Assembly: GCA_022495005.1 (NCBI GenBank)
Contig: JAGYXB010000101.1
Span: forward strand, 310,001-374,000
DNA: 64,000 bases
Direction: 5' to 3'
Origin: Rhyacophila brunnea
Taxonomy: Eukaryota > Arthropoda > Insecta > Trichoptera > Rhyacophilidae
The translations under genes and the position numbers were made by a program. This document shows, piece by piece, positions 12,108 through 23,022 of the stretch; within the stretch, counting starts at the first letter, position 1; every line of letters starts with the position of its first letter. The notes under the pieces were generated by a model. The model was not told the origin of the DNA. It ran no database searches and saw only the letters and a list, made by a program, of their open reading frames with translations.

Positions 12108-12866
12108 CAGCGATTTCCAAACTGGGAGGCGCGGAGTGTTGCGAAGGGATGCGCGAAAAGTTTCACACAATTAATGTAGTCACAGGTTTGCAGTTTGCAA
12201 ATGCTTATCTAATAAAACAGCCGCTAGATATACTACATAAAACAGTCATATAAAAGGTTCTTTGCAAACCTGTCTGAAAATATGGAGACTAATTTTATAA
12301 TACCTCACTTCTATAGTATATTGTGAAGCGCGCTGACTAACTCGTGAAAAAATGAAATAAAAGCGTCAAATCATAATGTTGAAATTTGAGAAATTTAAAA
12401 AAAAATGAGTGAATAAATCAATGCAAGGACCACTAATGTATTCTCTGATTTAAAAAGACGAAGTGAAGGCATTCATTCATAAAATATTGGAGCTTTGGTA
12501 ATCAAAATTACAAAAAAAATAAGTTTGCCATGTTTCCACTTTTAAATGCGCCAGATACATTGAAGCAAACAAAAATCTATTTACTGAGTTCTTGGTTAGT
12601 TTGCTAATGCATATATCACGTTATTTTATTAATAGTAAAAAAAAGTCGCCTGCGGCGCTACTTTTCTTCAAGGCTTTTAAATATGTGGTTATGCGTTGCA
12701 ATTTAATGTGATACCTATATGATAATTGATATACTTGACTGATAATTTTTGGTATATAATGGTATTTAAAAAGGTGTCTGTATTATTTAATGAAGTGAAG
12801 GGGGGGCGCCAACATTAGGTTTTTTTTTAAATGGAGGCGTAGTAACATAAAGTTTGGAAACCACTG
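12108..12866. mobile_element. hAT-type non-autonomous element, 759 bp
   Basis: The ends are CAGCGATTTCCAAACT and (reverse complement) CAGTGGTTTCCAAACT, a classic hAT terminus. The flanks carry a perfect 8-bp duplication AATTATTG (12100-12107 and 12867-12874). The interior includes AAAAAGTCGCCTGCGG (about 12640), a word also found in the family A copy at 11244, so the two may share ancestry. No transposase remains. Confidence 0.87.
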
Positions 12867-12874
12867 AATTATTG

Positions 12875-14509
12875 TGTCATCCATTCATTCACCATGCAAG
12901 GGTTTATTAATGGTCATAATCGTCACTGGTGTTATAGAAAAAAAGAATAATTTTAACTAGTCCTGTTAAATGTAGTGGATTTTGCAACACTTTTTCTTAT
13001 GCGTGAAAATTTATTCTAAAATAAAACCTGGAAAAACTTTGAGTAAAAAAAAAACAGCACGCAATGACGAAACATTTACGTTATTCATAAACGTGAAATA
13101 TTTTTATGACTGTGTTTACGCGAATTTTTGTTCAGTGGGAGTTTGTTTTATAATGAGTGGCGTGTTATGCGAGAGGCTATTTCGACTGGCATCAATGGGT
13201 ATAATATAAGATATGCATGCTTTTTACTTTCTTCGCTAGTTAGTAGCAATTATTAGAGCTATTAGAATGCGGATTTTGTTGTTAACATATTATAAGATTT
13301 CAAAAAACCTAATAACATGAGAAATGCATACATGATTTATTTATACATTTATTATATTAGTTGACCACCGGTTCCCAAAATTGAGTTTGTGTATATTTTT
13401 TCGTGGACCGGTGTGTAGGTCGATAGAGTAAAATAAATTGTCACGTTAATTTTACAGAACACGCGTTTTGTTGATTATTATTCTCATATCGACTTTTGAA
13501 AGGCAACACCGCACAACTTGACTTTTCATCTTTTGTACCCACTCAAAGCTGACTCAAGTACAAGCCGAAGCATTCGGAAACTTGCAGACAACGAGTGAAC
13601 CTACTAATCTTGCCCCTCCCGCTGTTGTCTATGGGTGACCTATCATTGTTCTAGAGTCCTTATGCTGACCTGTCTGTCGTGTTCACTTGTCAGAGCATTT
13701 TTATTGATTTCGTTAAAAACTGATTATTTTGGAGATTTCCTCTTTGGACCTCGGAGTTTATGTAATTTAATGGTTCTGTGTTATTAATGGTTGTAAATGA
13801 CGATCAAAGTAAGTAAACTTCTTATGTGTATAATATCATAATACGCTTGCTAAATTGACAGTCAGTTCTAAACGACAATAACAAGTATCTTCTTTATACT
13901 CTTCAGTCTACATTAGGTATATGATTTTGATAGCTGAGTTACATGATAGATAATAAACCAACATTAACACACCTCCTACAAATGTACTGTATAACTCAAT
14001 ACTACATAAGACAATTTTTAGACAGATGAACAGTGGGACCACTCGGTTGAGAAATATGCTTGTGTAAAAATATATGCTCAGGTTTGTATCTTAACATGGC
14101 GCTGACCCACTTCAATAATTTTGTTTGCTTTGCAGTTTGTTAAATCAGCGCATCGCAAAATGACGTTACATATCCCATGCTTTTGTTCACGTCTTAAAAA
14201 AACACATCACGTGATTTCAAATTTAGATTGTATTTTACTTAATTGTTTGTGTTCTATTGAAATGTTAGCAATAGTGATTTGTGTGGTTATGCCTTTTAAC
14301 AATCGATTTATTGGAGCAGCGTTTCCCAAACGTGACGTAGATGCGTCCCTGTATATTTCTGTGTAATGTTTTGAATGCCGGTAGGTATGTAGGCATATGG
14401 AGAAGATTTTTCAACATGATTCTACTTATATGTATGATCCGTGTTGATTGTATAAAAATATGAAAATGAATTATGGTTTAATTTCACCTAAAGTCTAAAG
14501 TTTAGTCCA
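12875..14509. other. Long non-coding stretch
   Basis: No bounded element or gene is supported. GCAGCGTTTCCCAAACGTG near 14318 looks like a stray hAT-type end. The 75- and 81-codon frames here have no domain. Confidence 0.4.
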
Positions 14510-14600
14510 AACATCGTGGTGCAGTGCGGAAGGCGTTGGCCTTCCATCCGGTAGCCCTGGGTTCGATCCCGGTGAGGACACAATATATTTGTGATTTTCA
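14510..14600 (+). repeat. tRNA-like SINE head or tRNA pseudogene
   Basis: An A-box-like GTGGTGCAGTGCGG and B-box GGTTCGATCC (14560-14569) are correctly spaced. The anticodon loop region CTTCCAT would present UCC, as in tRNA-Gly. The acceptor stem pairs over only about four bases, so it is not a functional tRNA. A downstream AT-rich body may be the SINE tail. It differs from the SINE at 35107. Confidence 0.6.
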
Positions 14601-14992
14601 AAAATTCAAATTCAAAATTACTAAAAAACCACCTTGTACGAAAAAGCAAGGACATGGTTATTAATAGGTACTACATAATTTAAAAAAAACAATGTTAACA
14701 GGTTGCATAAAAACTGTTTATAAAACATTAGTGTAAACATATTTGTTTTGTACTTATTCAAATACACTGAGAAGTGGCCACATTTCGAGCGCAGTTGTAT
14801 ATTGGTATGGGCGAGTTCTCTCTTAACAATTCAGTGTTGTCATATTTTTCTAAGATGATTATTAGTGTAGATATAGGTACAATCATAAAGTCAGGTGCTC
14901 GAATTTAGAACTAAGCTCATTACGGTATAAAAAGTATTGAGTGATATGTCAAATATTAGCATGTGGCGCCCTCACTCAGCGCACAACTTATG
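14601..14992. other. Non-coding spacer
   Basis: Nothing beyond AT-rich sequence was recognised. Confidence 0.4.
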
Positions 14993-15353
14993 GATGACCC
15001 GGTATTGAACGGTAACAAGTCAAAAATTCGACATTTCGCGATACTTATTGGTATCAAATGAACTCTTGTCGGTTTTGTACAGAAACAATCCGAAAAAAAT
15101 AATTTAGATACCTTGAGAGCCAAAAACCCATATGAAATTTTACAAACTTTAAAGGACAGATCCATTTCGAATTGTTTCCATTTAAAACTGGCGACACTGG
15201 TGACCATACGTTTCAATTTAGAATAGATAAATTCAGACATGTATCTTTTTAAAACTTGTCAAATCTTGTGTATTGTAAAATATTCAAAATATTAAAACAT
15301 GATTATCTCAAAACTACGTTTTTTGAGTTGTTACTGTTTAATATTGGGTCATC
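14993..15353 (+). mobile_element. Family E MITE, copy 1
   Basis: It begins GATGACCCGGTATTGAACGG and ends AATATTGGGTCATC, giving inverted ends of about 25 bp that also share GTAACAA and CTCAAAAA words. The body is shared with 18568-18948 in reverse orientation, including GAGAGCCAAAAACCCAT and CATTTCGAATTGTTTCCATT. I found no clear target duplication. The 94-codon minus frame inside is repeat-borne. Confidence 0.78.
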
Positions 15354-15584
15354 GTTATACTGATGGAGCTGTACATAGGTGTAAACATTATAGTATTTTT
15401 GGCATATTTTGCGTAAGTAGTATTTACATTTTTCGCAGGATTATTACAACATTTAACATGATCTCTTCTCACACTGTAGAGCAGAGCTTAGAATGCGTAG
15501 TTATATCGCGACTGCGTGAAATTTATATGTTTGTTAAAATTAGTATCGAGTAGATACATTCTTTTTGAGATACCAATGCCGAAT

Positions 15585-15775
15585 TAACTGCTCTCTCAGC
15601 CGAGATCGCATTAAGTTAATTATCATCGTATCCCTGGCGCGGGGCCGCGGTCCGATCGTGTAATTAATGTCGCTGAAGGGAGCATTAAGCGCGGGCCGCG
15701 GTCTTAATTGGGCCATCATTCAAGCTGCGCGTCAATGGCTTCGTGTTATTGTTATCGTCGTAACGGATATAGATA
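15585..15775. promoter_or_regulatory. GC-rich block with TAAT cores (candidate enhancer)
   Basis: This block stands out sharply from the AT-rich surroundings. GCATTAAG occurs at 15608-15615 and 15682-15689, GCGCGGGGCCGCGGTC at 15637-15652, and its close relative GCGCGGGCCGCGGTC at 15689-15703. Between them lie homeodomain-type cores TTAATTAT, TAATTAAT and TTAATTGG. It lies about 660 bp upstream of the candidate exon. Such architecture is typical of conserved developmental enhancers, but conservation cannot be judged here. A repeat or a promoter CpG block are alternatives. Confidence 0.4.
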
Positions 15776-16438
15776 CGTGACAGGTATCGTCAACTCAATC
15801 ACGTCCCTCTGTCTGCTTTTTAACCGGTAATAGCATTTCCAACGTATTTTATTGATTGTTTATGGATAAAATGTTGATTTTGGATGTCTATTGTCAGTAC
15901 CTACCTATAATTAAGTCTCCAAACTTTCTTTAAAACTAATTTGGTAAATTTCACGTAAACAACACGTACATACATACGATTACACACGTATTATAAAAAA
16001 CACACACACAGTGATAAAACCAGTGTCACAATATCACGTGACCCAAGGCTGTACGTATTTAAGCCTAATCGTCTCTCCGGTCCATACAACGATGTTTTTT
16101 TGAACGATTTAAGTGTGTTTTTTTCCGTGACATATCCATCATAAAAAGGTAAAATATATTGTTTTTTGTTTAATACACCCTCCACCACCCGTGTCTGTAC
16201 AGTCGTAGATTATGCACGGCCGCCTTCCACAGAGCTGTTCGGTAAAATACTGAAGATGTAAACAATTCTAATTCAAGTAGGTACTGTAAATATGACTGTC
16301 TTAGAACTTTTTTTTCAGTTATATACCACAGCCTACCTACCTCCAACAGGCACCCTTCGTCACTGGCTTGTATTGTAATATTATGTTATTCAAATTTTCT
16401 TAATGAGTCCTTAATTTTTTCTGTATTTTTTGTTTCAG
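15776..16438. other. Spacer before candidate exon
   Basis: It holds no repeat I could bound. A strong polypyrimidine tract ending in TTTGTTTCAG abuts the exon. CTACCTCCAACAGGCACCCTTC (about 16338) recalls the ends of the family I type, as a fragment only. Confidence 0.45.
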
Positions 16439-16570
16439 ATCTAACGAGGCAGTTATAATTGCATGACATTTTTCTCAAGAAAATTTGAAAGAATCTAAAA
16501 AAATAAATGATGCTCACTACACCCCAAGCTTTCTCGTGGGAGTTCTCCAAGAATGCTGCAGCCTACAAAG
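16439..16570 (+). CDS. Candidate first coding exon of unidentified host gene
   Basis: The segment sits between a strong acceptor (T-rich tract, TTTGTTTCAG) and a consensus donor (AAAG then GTAAGC). It would hold a 68-nt 5' untranslated part, then ATGATG at 16507-16512 preceded by an in-frame TAA at 16504-16506, so the frame opens there. It runs 21 codons plus one base, reading MMLTTPQAFSWEFSKNAAAY then K, and leaves phase 1 at the donor. Codon use looks normal rather than AT-driven. I do not recognise the protein. The rest of the gene must lie beyond 16571 across a repeat-filled intron, possibly outside the window. Chance splice signals remain possible; coordinates include the 5' UTR. Confidence 0.5.
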
Positions 16571-16682
16571 GTAAGCATTTTATATCACCATAAATATTAC
16601 GTTGGTTATGTACCCATTTCATTTTACAACACTTTCCTTATAAATAAATAGTATAATTATTATTATTGGCATCCTTTGTCAC

Positions 16683-16990
16683 AGGGGAACTCAGAAATAA
16701 TGGGCACTGAAATAGCTAACGGATGTGGAGTAACAGGCAACTGATCTCGAGCGTGGAAGAATATGGGATATACTTAAACACGTGTCAAGAATTAATACAT
16801 CTCGGTTTATGCACCGACGCTCAGTCAATATTGGCGTATTTACTGTATTTGAAGGTTGCAACACACACTATTGCACGTCTATAATGTCTGGTTCATTTTC
16901 GTAGGACACTCACACATTCAAAACCATGCGTCTAAATGTAGTGTATTGGGGTATAGCCTATCGGGATTCTATTTATTAATCTGTTCTGTG
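16683..16990 (+). mobile_element. Family B MITE, complete (308 bp)
   Basis: It runs from AGGGGAACTCAGAAATAATG to AATCTGTTCTGTG. The 8-bp duplication TTTGTCAC is perfect (16675-16682 and 16991-16998). It lies about 110 bp downstream of the candidate exon, inside what would be its intron. Confidence 0.87.
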
Positions 16991-16998
16991 TTTGTCAC

Positions 16999-18085
16999 GT
17001 ATTTTTAATTTTTTTAATGAATGCAACTTTTTCAAATACCTACCTACGCTGCTGCTTTCGATCCCCCCCAAATATTTACCGTTTGGAAGTTTCAGAAGAT
17101 TTGATGACTGATGAATTAAATGTGTGTAATAATAAAGTACTTAATATACACTTTAAGTAGGTAGGTATATTATGATATTCTGGAAAATTTGAATTTTTAT
17201 GAACCCGTCAATTATATGCGTGGTCACCATGACATATTTTGGCTGAAAGCTGTCTCCTCATGTCAGGCTCACCAGGCACCAATAGCGAGGGCTGTGCGGC
17301 TGGTCAATGCACTCCCTAGAGATGTAGACATTTTTAGCGATTTTATTGTTTAATTAGTAAATTTTCTTGAATTATTGTTTTTCTTGTTTTGCTATGAAAT
17401 TATTTTTTGCTTTGTTGTTTTCTTTACCAAGTTGATTTAGTTAGTTCAATTTCAAAAAAAGTGTGATTTTTGTTTTTTAACGTAGATTGACAGGATCTAA
17501 TTGAAATTTTCTCATAAAATAATGCATACCACAGTAACAAATATTTTTTTAATATTATTTAATGTTGAATCTCTACATTTTCACAATAATTATTCATCTA
17601 ATTCTGCCATTGTTTCAAGTTTCAACAGAATACTCTTGTATACCCCCCAAACGTGTTTTGTTGATTGTAATAGAATCAAAATTTATCTCGAATAATGCAT
17701 GTTGTCAATTCTTGTGGGGACAGTAAAAATGCATTCAGCGCCCCTGCGCTATGCGGTCGCGGTCTTATTCTGTCCCGCCGTATTGGCAAGACTCGGACCG
17801 CGAAGTCTATTTCCGTACTGGCGGGCTCGTGGCTCGCCGGTCCACCATTTTGGCCGAACTGTTTACTTTACCCAAACATACACCGACGATGTTATGTGGC
17901 ATCCTTTGTTTACTCCGCAATTAAATTCTTCGTCTGTTCATGAATAGAGAGAACATCGAAAATGTCTGTTTTAGTCGGATAAACAGCGATTTTTTCAAAT
18001 TCAAAGTCTCCTCAAATAACTAAACAAATTAAAAATTGATTATTTTTTATTGTCGATCTACCAGTCTCAACTCATTACTTAACAG
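16999..18085. other. Non-coding stretch with GC-richer patch
   Basis: 17695-17875 is clearly GC-richer than its surroundings and opens two overlapping 82-codon frames (17695-17943, 17699-17947). Neither has a domain I recognise, and having both open argues for composition rather than coding. Confidence 0.4.
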
Positions 18086-18551
18086 TTACAAGATAAAAAG
18101 AACTTTTTTATACTTACAACGTTTTTAAATTTTCTGTTGAATCATATAAACTTGACTTGACTAGTTTAAACGAAATACTGAATAAATATACTGAAATGTC
18201 ATTTTGACACTCCATTTTGATTTCTATAGTAACGCACGTAGGATATATATTAATATTAATAATTTAGTTGCTAGGACCCATTTAACAACAAATAATAATT
18301 TTACTTTTTACGGATTTCTTCCGAAATAACTTTTCTTACAAAACAGAATTAACTGAAAATGAAATCAATTCTACTTAAAGATGGCTAAAAGTATTTAAAA
18401 ATGCATTGGCATCGAGTTCTGATATTATATTATAAAAGTTTCAAATGTTTAGCTAGTCGGGAAGTTAGTTAAAAATCGATTGCAAGATTTGTACCGGACA
18501 AACAACCACCGGATAAATAAGAATACGAGCTAAGAAAAACGTTGTAAAATG
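18086..18551 (+). mobile_element. Family F MITE, copy 1
   Basis: It starts TTACAAGATAAAAAGAAC, contains AAATTTTCTGTTGAATCAT, ACTGAAATGTCATTTTGACA, AATTTAGTTGCTAGGAC and TAGTCGGGAAGTTA, and ends AAGAAAAACGTTGTAAAA. Two other copies lie at 34258 (reverse) and 62207. Exact ends and duplication are not settled. Confidence 0.72.
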
Positions 18552-18567
18552 CCTAGTTATATTTATC

Positions 18568-18948
18568 GATGGGCCAGTATTGAACAGTAACAACTCAAAA
18601 ACGTAGTTTTGCGATAATCATGAGTTTTAATATTTGAATATTTTACAATACACAAGATTTGGCAAGTTTTAAAACGAAACATGTCGAAATGTATGTAATT
18701 CGAAATTGAAACTATGGTCAATCGCCAGTTTTAAATGGAAACAATTCGAAATGGATCTGTACAAAAATTGTTTTGTTTGAAAGTTTGTAAAATTGTTTAT
18801 GGGTTTTTTGGCTCTCAAGGTATCTAAATTATTTTTTTCAAATTGTTTCTCTACGAAACTGGCAAGAGCTCATTTTTACGAAAATTTCATACCAATATCG
18901 CGAAATGTCGAATTTTTGTGACTTCTTTCCGTTCAGTACTGGGTCATC
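18568..18948 (-). mobile_element. Family E MITE, copy 2
   Basis: It is the reverse-oriented relative of 14993-15353, with ends GATGGGCCAGTATTGAAC and (reverse complement) GATGACCCAGTACTGAACG. It begins 17 bp after the family F copy. It carries many substitutions relative to copy 1, so it is old. Confidence 0.75.
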
Positions 18949-19097
18949 ATTATGATCTCCAGTTACTCTAGTTCTAGTATAATCATCTATGTATATATTA
19001 CGACATTATACATATTAACGATACAAAGCTTAACAACAGCGTTTCAATTAGTAACTAAACTACGTACCTTTATCATGATAAACTACTCCCTATAGTA

Positions 19098-19396
19098 CAG
19101 TGATGAAGGGTGGAGGTAGGCTGTTAAGATCCTACATACATGGTGCACATTAAACTTTGTCAGTCATACGTACCTACCTATTTGTTTTTATTGAACCAAG
19201 ACTACAATGTATTGATAATGTTGGTTAGTTTTTAAAATTAAATTGAACCCTGCCTAATCCAATCCATAGTAGATAATAATAAAAAAATATTCGTTTATCT
19301 ATAAAATACCTAAAACTTCGCCATTAAACCATACATAATTTTAGATATTTTGTACATAGAAAAATATTTTTTATCGACTACGGTTTAGTTTAGGCA
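19098..19396 (+). mobile_element. Family I foldback, truncated copy
   Basis: It starts CAGTGATGAAGGGTGGAGGT and follows 1863-2441 through GGCTGTTAAGAT, AAACTTTGTCAGTCATAC, ATGTTGGTTAGTTTTT, AACCCTGCCTAA and the central TCGTTTATCTATAAAAT. It ends after the palindromic centre, with the right arm missing. Confidence 0.75.
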
Positions 19397-19404
19397 AGCC
19401 CATA

Positions 19405-19436
19405 TAATATGATCTTATTAGGATCGGACATGGTCG
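19405..19436 (+). repeat. SINE 3'-tail fragment
   Basis: CCCATATAATATGATC, then ATTAGGATCGGACATG and GTCGA, matches the 3' end of the SINE at 35107-35340. The tRNA head is absent, so this is a tail-only fragment abutting the truncated foldback. Confidence 0.7.
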
Positions 19437-19720
19437 AAAATAATTACAATGGTTGAACTGCCTTGCTTATATTATAATATAGATTAGGGTCAGATTGGGT
19501 TGGATTTGTTTAATTAATATAGAATTAATCGCGTTTCCAGTCAAAATTCAATAAAATTGAACGACTTAAAAACAGTTTAAAACACAATGAAATCATTTTA
19601 CAGATAATTATTAAAATTAATTAGAATAATTTGTTAGGTAGGTTCGCAAAATAAAAACCAAACCAAACCAAACCTACCTACATACAAAATATCACACGAT
19701 GAAACTAAGTGACTTCACTA

Positions 19721-20407
19721 AAGCGTCGATGACATTGAGCTACTTCACAAGCGAATTTACAATCTGCTTGTAAAGTATACATTTATTCATTCATAAACAA
19801 CTAATTATCTAAAATACTAGAATATTATTGGTTTTTACTTAACTATGGTTGTGCAGTGATTTCGTCAATCATTCTATCTTTCTCTATGGGTCGATCAATG
19901 ATGTTGATTTACATAGATTACATGATTATCATAGGTAGGTGTGCCGATCTCTAAGAGCTCCCGAATGATTTTTAAATTTACTGCCACGGTCGCAAACTCT
20001 CGTGTGATCGTGTTATATTAAGCCTCAATGACATTGAGCTACTTTACAAGCTGATTGTTGACGAATTTACAATCTACTTGTAAACTCGCCCATTGTCATC
20101 ATCGAACTAGATAACAAGCAGATTGTAAACAATCTACCGAGGAAAGTTGAAAGCCGGGCTACTTTACACGCTAATCGGTGGCGTGTAGGCCGATCTGCGT
20201 CTGCGCAGTAGAGTGATAGTGGCGAACATGATGGTAAAAAAAACGAACTACTCAATTCGTCCTGTCAAATAGTACTAAAAATGACGGTTTCAACTGGCTA
20301 GCTTGTTGGCTTCTGAGCGAGTGGAAAGCTTTGTGTGTCATCATCTCAATCGCACTAGCTGACTCGCTGACTAGCAGCTTGTAAGTAGCTCAATGTCATC
20401 GACGCTT
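19721..20407. mobile_element. Inverted-repeat element with AAGCGTCGATGACATTGAGC ends
   Basis: The left end AAGCGTCGATGACATTGAGC and the reverse complement of the right end AAGCGTCGATGACATTGAGC are identical over 20 bp and continue as CTACTT. A third, internal copy (CAATGACATTGAGCTACTTT) lies at about 20024. A TA is seen on the left flank, but the duplication is unclear. Interior words ACAAGC and TTTACAATCT recur several times, suggesting rearrangement or nesting. The 62-codon minus frame is not coding. Confidence 0.7.
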
Positions 20408-20877
20408 AAGGAATCAATTATTTCACCAAGGCAAAAATGATTAGGTACCGACCGATAGATACCGAAACAATATGATATCTAATCTATTATTTGAATAGAA
20501 AAACAACTCAAAACATATACCATAATATACCTACTGTATCCTAACACTAAATACCTATTTACTATAAGTAGACTGTTTTAAGTTTTTTTTTATATAAATT
20601 TGTCTAGTAGGTAACGTTCATAATAGAAAATTAAATGTTCGAAATGCTTCGTCGTTAGTGACATGAAAACCTTATCAATATATTTTACTCAATCAGAAAA
20701 AAGAGCAATAATTGAACTTTTTTGCAAGCATTTGCAGACTTGCAGGAACCTTGAGCATAACATATTATAATCCCACGGGTTCTGCGGAACCCCGGTACCT
20801 ACGGAATCACTTCCACTGATGAAGTGACGCTCTCGGGAAACTTCTATGTGAGATAATTATTTTTTAAAGTATTGCTC
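20408..20877. other. Non-coding spacer
   Basis: No supported feature was seen. Confidence 0.4.
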
Positions 20878-21249
20878 TTAAGAGCGTACTTCAGTGAAAC
20901 AGCAAATAATTTTCAACAGTAGGTGCGACGAAATTTGGGAAAAAAGGAGATGGATAGAGAGGTGTGCGCACGTCGATTTGTTTTGTCATGGCGTCGGATG
21001 AAAATATTCTTAAATCGTGTAAAGCTGACTAAAAAACTTTACGTACCTATGTACTACTTAAAAAAGAAAACATGTCAATGAATATACTATTATTATTAGT
21101 AATATAACTAAACATAACACTAAATGGACGCATGTTGGATTTTTATGACAAATTATATTTCGTTTGGCACGCGTCATTTGCACAATGCACAATCGGCGCA
21201 TCGCATAGCCACGATCTTTTTAGACCATGCCATGAAGTATAGTCTTTAA
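20878..21249 (+). mobile_element. Family T element, left copy of head-to-head pair
   Basis: It is bounded by TTAA at 20878-20881 and 21246-21249. The terminus is TTAAGAGCGTACTTCAGTG, followed by ACAGCAAATAATTTTCAAC. The body includes ATGTCAATGAATATACTATT, GGACGCATGTTGGAT, AATTATATTTCGTT and CACGATCTTTTTAGACC. TTAA flanking is the target preference of piggyBac-like elements. No transposase is present. Confidence 0.8.
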
Positions 21250-21619
21250 GGCTATACCTCAGTTGAAGCACGGTCTAAAAAGATCGTGGCTAGGCGATGC
21301 GCGGATTGCGGGTCGCGGGTGCAAATGACGCATGCCGAACGAAATATAATTTGTCATATAAATCCAACATGCGTCCATTTAATGTTCTATTAGTATCTAA
21401 CAATAATAATATATTCATTGAAATGTTTTCTTTTTCAAGTAAATGGGTAACGTTTTTAGTCATCTTTATACGATTTAAGAATTAATACCCCCGTCGCCAT
21501 CACGAAACAAATTGACGTATTGACACCTCGACGTTCGCTCTCCGAATGCCAGCCAGTCCAAAATTTCGTCGCGCCTATAGTTGAAAATTATTTGCCGTTT
21601 CACTGATGTATCGTCTTAA
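21246..21619 (-). mobile_element. Family T element, right copy of head-to-head pair
   Basis: It is the inverted neighbour of the previous copy, sharing the central TTAA (21246-21249) and ending in GTATCGTCTTAA (TTAA at 21616-21619). Aligned with 63057-63438 it is a second complete element, so the whole 20878-21619 block can form a roughly 370-bp-armed hairpin. Confidence 0.8.
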
Positions 21620-22177
21620 AACTTACTCAAATTAATTTGGGTCTAGGTATATTATTTTTTGCTTATTTATATTATAATAATTGTAATTTAATTTGAACGT
21701 GGTTCATACTGCACATTAACCGTCCATAATGTTCAGTTAATTATTTGATACTAATTAGTTAATTCTGTCGGTAATCGATATGTTGTCATCATTAGGTTAA
21801 GTTGTTGCATTGGATCAAGTCTTCCCAAATGATCGTATAAGTATGCAACACCATTTTATTGGTTCTAAACACTATCTCGGTCTCTACGGGAATTTGTCAA
21901 ACATATTATTATAGGTAGCCAGAAATAGTTTCAACGCGTGTGTGCGGGGCGCTACTGTGTCGACGGTCTGTGTATCGGTCAAGTAGTCGAGAAGAATGAA
22001 AGTATTCGTATAAAAACCTATCTACTACTAACAGATACCTAGATTCTAGTCGGTATATTGGGTCGATTGTTAAAATCCTGGAGGTACATACTGTTTGATT
22101 TCACTTATGAGTTTTTCACGTTAACGATATTCTCTTTAATTTTGGTTACCTATAGTTATCCGTAAGTTAATTAAAAC
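21620..22177. other. Non-coding spacer
   Basis: No supported feature. A short reverse-complement relation to nearby sequence was not found. Confidence 0.4.
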
Positions 22178-22190
22178 AACTTTAAAATGC

Positions 22191-23022
22191 TAGGGCATCA
22201 TTAGAAAAGGGGAAATGGAGTAAGTCTATTCTACCATCACCACGAGAGGTGCCCTGGTTTGTAGAGTCTCCTTTGACGAGGAATGAGCCTAAGTTAATAC
22301 TGAGGCTAAGAACAGGGCACACAATGGGCAAAAGATTAGGTTAGGTTACCGTCTGGAAACCTTCTTAATAAATAAACAGTCTTTATTTTAAAGTCATCCT
22401 TTTTACGATTACTTAATAAACTCACATGATAGACCATTATTTCAAACATTTTAACAACTTCAAAGTCAAATTACTCAAAACTAGTATTCTCCAGTTTGTG
22501 TGTTCTGCCAGAACAGAGACGACATATAGAGCTCAGGTGACTTTAGCATCACTGAAAATATGTATGTCTCCACAGGAAGCGTATTTATAATATATATTAG
22601 TAAGTCTATTCTACCATCACCACGAGAGGTGCCCTGGTTTGTAGTCTCCTTTGACGAGGAATGAGCTTAAGTTAATACTGAGGCTAAGCACAGGGCACAC
22701 AATGGGTAAAAGATTTGATGTCCTCATGGGAAGAAGCGAATCGCAACTCTGCGATGAATGTCATGTTTTAGAGGACATTGTACATATAGCACTACAATGC
22801 CCTAAATATGAACTTCACAGAGTACAGCTGCGAATTGCGGATATCTATGAGAATGTCGACGAATTGAAGGGTGTCCTGGCAGTGGGTAAGAAGGAAGAGC
22901 TAGGCAAAATTGTAAAGTTATTTAACAGAATAGGAGTGATGACCTGATCGACGGATCCCCTTCTAGAAGAGAAGAGGCGATATGACAGCGAGTCGTAGTC
23001 AAACGACTCAATCGGGGAAAAA
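22191..23022 (+). mobile_element. 5'-truncated LINE tail (RNase H/zinc-knuckle type)
   Basis: The insert is flanked by a 13-bp duplication AACTTTAAAATGC (22178-22190 and 23023-23035) and ends in an A-run, as a target-primed retroposon does. It encodes only the C-terminal end of a LINE polyprotein. A 120-bp coding segment occurs twice (22219-22338 and 22599-22719), separated by about 260 bp of unrelated AT-rich sequence. The 5' copy keeps the frame; the 3' copy lost two bases. Confidence 0.82.
22651..22947 (+). pseudogene. LINE ORF2 C-terminus with C-C-H-C knuckle
   Basis: The frame reads LRLSTGHTMGKR, then CDECHVLEDIVHIALQCPKY, the Cys-x2-Cys...His...Cys motif that follows the RNase H domain in I/Jockey/R1-like LINEs, and stops with TGA. 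There is no ATG at its start; an in-frame TAG lies just upstream, created by a 2-bp loss. The equivalent 5' copy at 22219-22338 reads LRLRTGHTMGKRL without that defect. It would have acted within a retrotransposon polyprotein; here it is a relic. Confidence 0.78.

Noticed and set aside
14510..14600. Functional tRNA-Gly gene
   Set aside because: A and B boxes are present, but the acceptor stem pairs over only about four bases and the context is repeat-like; called SINE head or pseudogene.
17695..17947. Two overlapping 82-codon frames
   Set aside because: Both frames open over a GC-rich patch, with no domain in either; composition is the simpler cause.
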